From ARS98 sp030744725 (GTDB lineage: Bacteria; Planctomycetota; Planctomycetia; Pirellulales; Pirellulaceae): DNA of 20,013 bases. Below, in pieces: positions 13,924-20,013 of this stretch. How positions within the stretch are numbered: the first letter of the stretch is position 1; the number at the start of each line of letters is the position of its first letter. The notes beneath the pieces were generated by a model that saw nothing but the letters and a program-made list of their open reading frames with translations, did no database searches and had not been told where the DNA came from. The translations under genes and the position numbers were made by a program. Location of the stretch: NCBI GenBank assembly GCA_030744725.1, contig JASLPZ010000103.1:1-20013 (forward strand). The letters are read 5' to 3'.

Positions 13924-16900
13924 GTGAGGAAACTGAGGTCTGCGGTTGTTGGACGTCGAGCCCATCCGCGTCAAAGGCATCGAACTGGGCAACGCCGATT
14001 TCATCTGGAGCAGCTGGAAGACCGCCGGCTGTTGGCCGCCGATTTCTGGGCTGGCGACGGTCCGGAAGAAGGCGAAGGCGACGAAGCGCGAGTGGCGGTT
14101 CACTTGGCCACAACCAACTTGGCTGGCGATCCGATCTCGTCCGTTTCAGCCGGGCAACGCTTCTTGTTACAGGCCAATGTCGAGGATCTGCGCAGCGATG
14201 CGGCGGGAGTGTTCGCTGCCTATTTGGACCTGGAGTTTGATGCGAACCAGGCAGACATTCTAGGACCACTAGTCCATGGTGCCAGTTTCCAGAACGGCGT
14301 TTCCGGAAACATCGATCATCCTGGACTGATTGACGAAGTGGGGGGCTTTGCTACGGCCCTTTCTCCATCCGGCGTTGCGGTTGCCGAATTGTTTTCCGTC
14401 TTGGTCACGGCGAACACGGTCGGTCAGCTCGTGTTTGACTCAGGGCCAGCTGACGTTCTTCCGGAACACGCAGTCTTGCTATACGACGTGAATACCGAGA
14501 TTCCGATTGACGCAATCGACTTTGGTCGTGTCACAATCGAAGTCACGCCGTTCGGCGGTGAATCGGACGTTGACGCGTTCGATGATTCCTATGTGGTTGC
14601 GGCCGGCAGTACCGAAAATCGGTTTGGCGTACTGCTCAACGATGAGGGGTTTGGCCATCTTGTCGTCTCTGCAGTCAATGATACGGGACTGTCTGGCGAA
14701 GTGTCGATCGCATCCAACGGTCAGGTTCTCGTGTATTCGCCCGGTGTGAATTTCTCAGGCACGGAACGATTTTCGTACACCGCGACGGATGAAAACGGCG
14801 CATCGGATGATGCCATCGTAACGGTCAGGGTCAACGCTGCGAATTCCGGAGATGACATCGTTTCCATCCGACTTGAAGCCACGGACCTGTTGGGTACGCC
14901 AATCGTCTCCACGCCCGATGGCAGCAGTTTCTTAGTTAGCGCCTATGTCGAGGACACGAGAGTCGACGCTGAGGGCGTTTTTGCGGCATACTTCGACCTG
15001 CGCTACAATTCGAGCCTGATCGAACCAAGTGGCGAAATCGAAATCGGCTCTCAGTTTGTCAACGGTATATCGGGCGATTTTGACACCCCCGGTGTTGTCA
15101 ATGAGGTTGGAGCGTTTCAGCAGAGCCTTCATGCCGTCCTGGGTGGCGAAACGCGATTGTTCACGATTCCCTTTTTTGCAACGGGCGCGGGGCAAGCTGT
15201 TTTTCAGAGCGACCCGGCGGACATATTGCCGCAACATGCCATATTGGTTTACGGCGACAATCAAATCATACCTGGCGACCGCATCGATTACGGCGGTTTC
15301 ACTTTGGATATCGTCTCGGACGTGATCGCCGTCGATGACTCGTTTCACATTGCCGAAGACATAACGGTGGAATTGGAGGTGTTGGGCAACGACGTTCACA
15401 GATCGGACGATCAACTGCGGATTCGCGAGGTAGACGCTTCTACGTTGCGTGGCACTGTCTCGGTCTCTGTGGATGGCAGAGTGCTGACCTACACTCCAGA
15501 ACCGGGTTTCGGGGGCAGCGAACAGTTTACCTATGTGGCCCACGGTCAGCATGGTGTTGATTCGGCGCAAGTGACGGTGCACACCGAGCCGGGTGCGACG
15601 AACGACGATGTGGTGGCCATCGGGTTGGCCACGACTGATCTCGACGGGAATCCGATCGATTCGATCGAAGCCGGGCAACAGTTCTGGCTGACCGCGTCGG
15701 TTGACGATCTTCGTGATGCAAGCCTCGAGGATTTGGGAGTCTTCGCTGCCTATTTTGATCTACTGTATGACAAGGAGCACGTTTCTGTTGTTGCATCGGA
15801 TGCACACCGTCTCGGGTTCGATGTGACGTTCGCCACCGAATACGCCAACGGTCAACGGGGGCGAGCGACGGTGCCGGGTGTGATCGACGAAATCGGTTCC
15901 TTTCAATCGGCATCCCAGCCATTGGGAGCGGATCCACAGAGATTGTTCGCCGTGCGGCTGCAGGCTAATTCCGCCACGGGTGGTGCCGACTCGTTCGTCG
16001 TTCAGGAAGATGCCCAGTCGGTTCAGTTGAATGTACTGGCAAACGACGTTGCGATTGCTGCAACGACCATTTTCCGCAGTGACCCTGCCGACCTTCTGCC
16101 AGTTTCCGATGTGCTCTTGTTTGAGCCGCCCGATGCCGTCGAGGTTGCAGAAATTCGGTTCGGCGAAACTTCGCTGCAAATCGACAGTAGTGGAACTCCG
16201 ACGATTACGTCCGTGGGGCGGGCAAGCCACGGTGGCACTGTTGTGATTTCCGTCGATGGCCAACAAATTGAATACTCACCCGCGCCGGACTTCTTTGGCG
16301 TCGAGACATTTACCTACGCGATTGATCAAGGCACTTCAATCGACGTGGAAGTTGTTGTGGAAGGTGTGGCGGATGCCCCACAAGCGAGCGACGATGGCTA
16401 TCGCGTCCGAACCAATCGCAGTCTGAGCGTCGACGCGTCGCAGGGTCCGTTGGCCAATGACACAGACGCCGATGGCGACAGGCTCGAGGCGGTGGCCGTC
16501 GCAGGGCCCGCCCACGGATCGCTGGGCATCATGGCCAACGGGAGCTTCGTCTACCTGCCGCAGCAAGATTTCATCGGCTTGGATCAGTTTACCTACCGCG
16601 CTTTCGACGGCGGGCTGGTCTCGTCGGTCGCCACCGTCGACATCTATGTCGAACCACCACCGGTGCGGATTCGGCTTGAAGTCGTCGATGCCGCTGGCAC
16701 GGCCCAATCCCAGGTCAGGGCCGGCGAAACCGTGTTTCTCAAGGCGCTGGTGCAGGATTTTCGCGACGAATCTCAGCCGATTCACGGTGTCGGTGCCGCT
16801 TATTTGGATGTCGCCTTTGATCCCATGCTGGTCGCACCACTACCTTCCGAAAACGGGGAATTCGATCTGGCCATCGACTTTGGAGATTCGTACCAGAACG

Positions 16901-17985
16901 GCAAGACCGTGGTGGCGGATGTGGCGGGCCTATTGCAAGACGTGGGCGCATTCCAGACCGGACTTACACCGCTCGGTGCTGATGAACTGGAGCTGTTCAC
17001 TATCCAAATGGAGATTGGGGAGCTGCAAGTCGCCGATGACGAATTCACCGTTAGCATGGACAGTCACGTCAACCCGCTGGATGTACTGGCAAATGACATA
17101 GGCCTGGTCTGGGACGTGCTGTTCGACGCGAGCCCCGCCGACAGCGGGCCGCTCACCGACGTCGTGCTGTTTGATCCACCAGTGGTCGTCGACGATCAGG
17201 ATATCGCTTTCGGTGACACAACCGTGACCGTTAGCAATGGCACCGACCTCACCATCCTAAGCGCCGGATCCGCGGATAATGGAGGCTCAGTAACTGTCGT
17301 CGGCGGGGGATCGAGGATCGAGTATGCGCCACCCACAGGGTTCGTCGGAATAGACTCGTTCGAGTACACCGTGGTCAATGGCGATGGCGTAACCGGGGTT
17401 GGGACGGTCACCGTAGAAGTTGTCGAGAGTTGGCAGAATCAACATAACCGATTTGATGTCAACAGCGACGGCCAGGTCACTCCTACAGATGTGCTGGTGC
17501 TGATCAACGAACTGAATCGAAATGGCGCGCATGTGTTACCACCGACTTACGTTGGACCACATTTCTTCGACGTCAATGGTGACGGATTTATCTCGCCTCA
17601 GGATGTCCTGATGGTGCTAAACTGGCTCAATAATCAGCGTTCGGTATTCGCAACGGATGTCGAGGGAGAAGCTCCTGCGAGTCGGCAGAGCGAACTGGCA
17701 GTGGAACGTCGCGGCACCGAACTGGTTCCGTGGCCGTTCGACGAACAACTAAGCACATCGCAACTCGACGACAACTTCAGTCGGTCGACCAATCCGTGGC
17801 AGCGAGATCAAATCGAATCGCCGCGCCGTTCCCCTCCGCGGGACCTGTCAACAACTGAACGACGTTGGCGGCCAGCCTCGGAGCGGTTTGGACAGAACGA
17901 AGACGTTGAAGCGGACGACGATCTGATCGATGGACTGAATCAACTTGCTGATGATGTAGCCCAAATCTGGGCCATGCAGCGTTGA
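13924..17985 (+). CDS. LEPR-XLL protein with four cohesin-like modules, Big_9/cadherin-like domains and a C-terminal dockerin
   Basis: 1,353 residues from GTG 13924; starting at ATG 13867 would add 19. The Arg-rich leader ends in LEQLEDRRLLAAD (near 14005-14043), with no hydrophobic signal peptide. Four cohesin-like modules start near 14088, 14855, 15610 and 16665. They share a core of VEDxR...GVFAAYxDLxFD, PGxIDEVGAFQ, LF and SDPADxLP...IxFG. Big_9/cadherin-like domains (DDSxxV...NDxG, YxPxxxFxGxExFxY) lie between them, with an extra copy at 16375-16660. In modules 3 and 4 the two domain types are interleaved. A dockerin pair follows at 17431-17640 (DVNSDGQVTPTD, DVNGDGFISPQD), then EGEA, a charged linker and an acidic C-terminal helix. 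It is probably an extracellular scaffold or adhesin. The cohesin assignment rests on reading alone. Confidence 0.92.
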   Translation: MRKLRSAVVGRRAHPRQRHRTGQRRFHLEQLEDRRLLAADFWAGDGPEEGEGDEARVAVHLATTNLAGDPISSVSAGQRFLLQANVEDLRSDAAGVFAAYLDLEFDANQADILGPLVHGASFQNGVSGNIDHPGLIDEVGGFATALSPSGVAVAELFSVLVTANTVGQLVFDSGPADVLPEHAVLLYDVNTEIPIDAIDFGRVTIEVTPFGGESDVDAFDDSYVVAAGSTENRFGVLLNDEGFGHLVVSAVNDTGLSGEVSIASNGQVLVYSPGVNFSGTERFSYTATDENGASDDAIVTVRVNAANSGDDIVSIRLEATDLLGTPIVSTPDGSSFLVSAYVEDTRVDAEGVFAAYFDLRYNSSLIEPSGEIEIGSQFVNGISGDFDTPGVVNEVGAFQQSLHAVLGGETRLFTIPFFATGAGQAVFQSDPADILPQHAILVYGDNQIIPGDRIDYGGFTLDIVSDVIAVDDSFHIAEDITVELEVLGNDVHRSDDQLRIREVDASTLRGTVSVSVDGRVLTYTPEPGFGGSEQFTYVAHGQHGVDSAQVTVHTEPGATNDDVVAIGLATTDLDGNPIDSIEAGQQFWLTASVDDLRDASLEDLGVFAAYFDLLYDKEHVSVVASDAHRLGFDVTFATEYANGQRGRATVPGVIDEIGSFQSASQPLGADPQRLFAVRLQANSATGGADSFVVQEDAQSVQLNVLANDVAIAATTIFRSDPADLLPVSDVLLFEPPDAVEVAEIRFGETSLQIDSSGTPTITSVGRASHGGTVVISVDGQQIEYSPAPDFFGVETFTYAIDQGTSIDVEVVVEGVADAPQASDDGYRVRTNRSLSVDASQGPLANDTDADGDRLEAVAVAGPAHGSLGIMANGSFVYLPQQDFIGLDQFTYRAFDGGLVSSVATVDIYVEPPPVRIRLEVVDAAGTAQSQVRAGETVFLKALVQDFRDESQPIHGVGAAYLDVAFDPMLVAPLPSENGEFDLAIDFGDSYQNGKTVVADVAGLLQDVGAFQTGLTPLGADELELFTIQMEIGELQVADDEFTVSMDSHVNPLDVLANDIGLVWDVLFDASPADSGPLTDVVLFDPPVVVDDQDIAFGDTTVTVSNGTDLTILSAGSADNGGSVTVVGGGSRIEYAPPTGFVGIDSFEYTVVNGDGVTGVGTVTVEVVESWQNQHNRFDVNSDGQVTPTDVLVLINELNRNGAHVLPPTYVGPHFFDVNGDGFISPQDVLMVLNWLNNQRSVFATDVEGEAPASRQSELAVERRGTELVPWPFDEQLSTSQLDDNFSRSTNPWQRDQIESPRRSPPRDLSTTERRWRPASERFGQNEDVEADDDLIDGLNQLADDVAQIWAMQR
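14088..17430 (+). repeat. Four-fold cohesin-like plus Big_9 super-repeat in gene 3
   Basis: Unit boundaries are about 14088-14845, 14855-15580, 15610-16370 (plus an extra Big_9 to 16660) and 16665-17430. Units 1 and 2 have the order cohesin-like then Big_9. Units 3 and 4 have the last cohesin-like segment moved inside the Big_9 domain. Units 3 and 4 also share near-identical DNA at their NVLAND/DVLAND strand (ATGTACTGGCAAA at 16031-16043 and 17081-17093), consistent with duplication of one rearranged unit. Confidence 0.8.
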
Positions 17986-18014
17986 TCACCGTCGTCGACG
18001 TCGCTTTTGCCCCA

Positions 18015-18036
18015 GGCTGCTAAACCAGCCCTTCTT
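18015..18036 (+). terminator. Weak candidate terminator after gene 3
   Basis: GGCTG (18015-18019) pairs with CAGCC (18026-18030) over a 6-nt loop, followed by CTTCTT (18031-18036). It begins 30 nt after the stop at 17985. The stem is short and the T-run poor, so confidence is low. Confidence 0.3.
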
Positions 18037-18047
18037 CACCCAAATTA

Positions 18048-18076
18048 TTGTACATGGAGTGAGTAGCTATTAAGAT
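18048..18076 (+). promoter_or_regulatory. Weak sigma70-like promoter candidate for gene 4
   Basis: TTGTAC (18048-18053) and TAAGAT (18071-18076) are 17 nt apart in the AT-rich part of the gap. Matches to consensus are three and four of six bases, so this could be chance. Confidence 0.18.
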
Positions 18077-18186
18077 AGGGCGTCCTGATTGGGTGGTAAG
18101 ATGGAAAACGGATGCGGCCAAAACAGTCAAACTGGGTAGCGATGGCGTCAATTTGAGTAAAGAAAATCGGAAAAACCGGCCAAAGC

Positions 18187-18201
18187 TGCAAATTGTTTGC
18201 A
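18187..18201. promoter_or_regulatory. Inverted repeat TGCAAA-TTG-TTTGCA, possible operator
   Basis: A perfect 6-bp dyad with a 3-nt centre lies in the AT-rich gap about 175 nt before gene 4. Its size and symmetry fit a regulator binding site, but no regulator gene is in the window. Confidence 0.28.
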
Positions 18202-18375
18202 ATGACTTGAGTTCGTGACTAGTCTGAAAATGTGAACTACTGGTGGTGCAGCGATCCATCTATCGACTCGCTCGAACCGACCAGACAAACCGAGAGCTAC
18301 GCTGTTTGGGGGATACCCAGGCCGTTTCCGCGGTGAAATCTACGACCGTACCTGCGACATCAGTCTCCGGAGCAC

Positions 18376-20013
18376 ATGAGCAAGGAAATGAGCAAACAAC
18401 TACGTCAATCGCGACGCCGACGCAACGCCCGTCATCTCAAACAACGATCACGTCGCTTCCTGTATGCAGAACGCTTGGAAGACCGCACGTTGTTAGCCGC
18501 AGACCTGGGATTGCACAACGAGAATCTTCCCTTAGATGTCAATCGTGACGGGGGAGTTACACCGAACGACGCGTTGATCGTCATCAATTATCTGAATGCC
18601 TCCCACGGGCAATCAGCATCGCCGGTTGGGTCCTCAGATCAGGTCGCTGAGGCCGAAGGATCCGGCAACGGCAAGAGTCCTGACGTGAACGATGACGGCC
18701 AGGTCACTTCGAACGACGCCTTGCGAGTAATCAATGCGCTGAACGCCGAAGGCGAGAGCGGCCCCGTGATGCGGGTCATTGCACGAATGTTCGAGCGACC
18801 GACGAATTACCCGTTCGAGGAGCGATTGGTTGATCACGATTTCAACCCCGGCACTCCGGACACGAACGCCTTGGTTCGTGTGCACGCGCTGGACGAAATC
18901 ACGACGATTGGTGTCGGCCAGGAATTTGTTGTCAAGATTCTTGTCGAGGACGTTCGCAACATGTCCACGCGTGAGGGTGTATTCTCTGCATACGTCGACG
19001 TGAATTTCGACGGCGCACTGGCGTCGCTCCAGCCGAACGTGGCGGACGTATTGCACCCGCAGACCGTGGCTCCGACTCCCTACTTGCACAGCTTTGACTA
19101 CTTCACTTTGAACGGTCAGATGGGTGTGTCGGACACGTACGCCCGCGCTTTTGGTAATAATTTCGGTCAGCGCGCCGAGCCGGCTTCTGGTGATGGTATG
19201 ATCGATACCGACCTGAACGGCGTCCTGGACCAGCTTGACTTTGTGGGGTCTTTCTCGGGTTCACTTACAGGGCCAGGCCCGGGCGAATTCGTGCTGGTTG
19301 AATGGGTCATGACGGCTGACAATGCAGGAACGCTGATACTCGATCCCGAGGCGACGACCCAGCCCGTGGCCGACGATCCAAACGACGCTAACGAGAGCCC
19401 TCTGTTTGACGCCGGCATTTTCGGCCAGGACGCGCCGGTTTGCCCCAGCCAGAGCACGCAAGATCCTTGCATGGGCGATATAGAGTTTGTCGCGGATTCG
19501 ATCACCATCGTAGACCGAATCTCGGCGGTTGACGACGGCCCCATCAACGTGACTGAAGGCGACCCATCCATAACGATCGACGCTCTGGGCAACGACATCA
19601 ACAATACGTCAGGCACACTAACGATATCGGATCCGTTGGGAACACCGACGCTGGGCGGTACGGTCGTCAATAACGGTAGTGACATCACCTACACTCCGGC
19701 TCCCAATGCTTTCGGAATTGAGACGTTTACGTACACGATCAGTAACGGCCTGGGTGATTTTAGTAGCGCGACGGTGACCGTCGACATCGCACCCGTTAAC
19801 GATGGCCCCATCAACACGATTCCCGGCACACAGAACATCGACGAAGACAACGACTTGGTTTTCAGTGGTGGACTGAGCGTCTCTGACATCGATGCTGACG
19901 CGGGCTCCGGTCTGCAGGTTGATTTGTCAGTCAGCAGCGGTTCGTTGACCGTTGGTTCGTCGGGCGCCACGGTCACTGGCGATGGAACGGGAACAGTCAG
20001 GGTCAACGGCACG
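18376..20013 (+). CDS. LEPR-XLL protein with N-terminal dockerin pair, cohesin-like module and cadherin-like repeats (partial, 3' end outside window)
   Basis: Open from ATG 18376 to the window edge, 546 codons. An in-frame TGA at 18334-18336 limits the start; ATG 18388 is an alternative. Both have a poorly spaced ribosome site. The leader is Arg-rich and ends in AERLEDRTLLAAD (about 18466-18504). Two type I dockerin loops follow at once (DVNRDGGVTPND near 18535, DVNDDGQVTSND near 18682), separated by a Gly/Ser/Glu linker and followed by EGES (18748-18759). A cohesin-like module occupies about 18865-19510 (VEDVRN...GVFSAYVDVNFD, IEFVADSITI) and has two cysteines (CPSQSTQDPC). A Big_9 domain (19520-19800) and the start of a further cadherin-like repeat (PVNDGPINT, DIDADAG, VTGDGTGTV) run to the edge. 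The repeat style suggests a long tandem-repeat adhesin. Confidence 0.9.
   Translation, partial: MSKEMSKQLRQSRRRRNARHLKQRSRRFLYAERLEDRTLLAADLGLHNENLPLDVNRDGGVTPNDALIVINYLNASHGQSASPVGSSDQVAEAEGSGNGKSPDVNDDGQVTSNDALRVINALNAEGESGPVMRVIARMFERPTNYPFEERLVDHDFNPGTPDTNALVRVHALDEITTIGVGQEFVVKILVEDVRNMSTREGVFSAYVDVNFDGALASLQPNVADVLHPQTVAPTPYLHSFDYFTLNGQMGVSDTYARAFGNNFGQRAEPASGDGMIDTDLNGVLDQLDFVGSFSGSLTGPGPGEFVLVEWVMTADNAGTLILDPEATTQPVADDPNDANESPLFDAGIFGQDAPVCPSQSTQDPCMGDIEFVADSITIVDRISAVDDGPINVTEGDPSITIDALGNDINNTSGTLTISDPLGTPTLGGTVVNNGSDITYTPAPNAFGIETFTYTISNGLGDFSSATVTVDIAPVNDGPINTIPGTQNIDEDNDLVFSGGLSVSDIDADAGSGLQVDLSVSSGSLTVGSSGATVTGDGTGTVRVNGT

Larger units (their letters stand above)
17986..18375. 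other. Intergenic region upstream of gene 4
   Basis: About 390 bp with no credible gene. The middle part (about 18040-18240) looks clearly richer in A and T than the flanking genes, as expected of a promoter region. It contains a hairpin with a short pyrimidine tail at 18015-18036, a weak promoter candidate at 18048-18076 and a TGCAAA/TTTGCA inverted repeat at 18187-18201. A 79-residue minus-strand frame at 18020-18259 has no family resemblance. Confidence 0.55.

Noticed and set aside
14932..15678. 248-residue minus-strand frame inside gene 3
   Set aside because: Antisense shadow of the cohesin-like modules; no ribosome site or family features.
18020..18259. 79-residue minus-strand frame in the third gap
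   Set aside because: Lies in the AT-rich promoter-like region, low-complexity Ser/Leu composition, no family resemblance.
1..20013. CRISPR arrays, tRNA or rRNA genes, insertion sequences, prophage genes
   Set aside because: No short direct repeats with regular spacers, no cloverleaf-like segments in the gaps, and no transposase or integrase motifs were seen. The repeats present are all within coding domains.

Overview
The window looks like chromosomal DNA of a planctomycete, most likely a Pirellulaceae/Rhodopirellula-type bacterium. Three lines of evidence support this: very large secreted proteins dense in Asp and Asn; Arg-rich N-termini ending in the planctomycete LEPR-XLL-type motif (LEQLEDRRLLAA, AERLEDRTLLAA, ECLEKRNLLTA); and type I dockerin pairs next to a short EGE(A/S) element. 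These are family-level inferences from reading the sequence, with no database search behind them.

Layout. Four protein genes lie on the + strand, separated by long gaps of about 500, 500 and 390 bp. (1) 1-10256: the C-terminal 3,417 codons of a giant mosaic surface/matrix protein, cut by the left edge. It contains PPC-like domains, propeller-like segments, a jelly-roll, a beta-helix, a Big_5-like domain, a GEVED domain and a dockerin pair, interrupted by many copies of a 'DGDTF...TFEFD' module. (2) 10760-13423: a secreted metzincin-like zinc metalloprotease with an SdrD_B-like domain and a C-terminal dockerin. (3) 13924-17985: four cohesin-like modules alternating with Big_9/cadherin-like domains, then a dockerin. 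(4) 18376 to the right edge: a LEPR-XLL protein with its dockerin pair at the N-terminus, followed by a cohesin-like module and cadherin-like repeats.

How they may work together (inference): every protein carries a dockerin pair, and two also carry cohesin-like modules. The locus could therefore encode an exported, calcium-dependent assembly containing scaffold-like proteins, a protease and giant adhesins. There is no operon-style packing; each gene has a long 5' region of its own.

The most unusual feature is nested or interleaved domain architecture, seen in three of the four proteins. DGDTF modules appear to sit inside a jelly-roll, a Big_5-like domain and propeller-like segments in gene 1. 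A whole beta-sandwich sits inside an SdrD_B-like domain in gene 2. Cohesin-like and Big_9 domains are interdigitated twice in gene 3. A shared acidic C-terminal helix and the post-dockerin EGE motif are further signals the domain list does not explain. I see no RNA genes, CRISPR arrays, insertion sequences or phage features.
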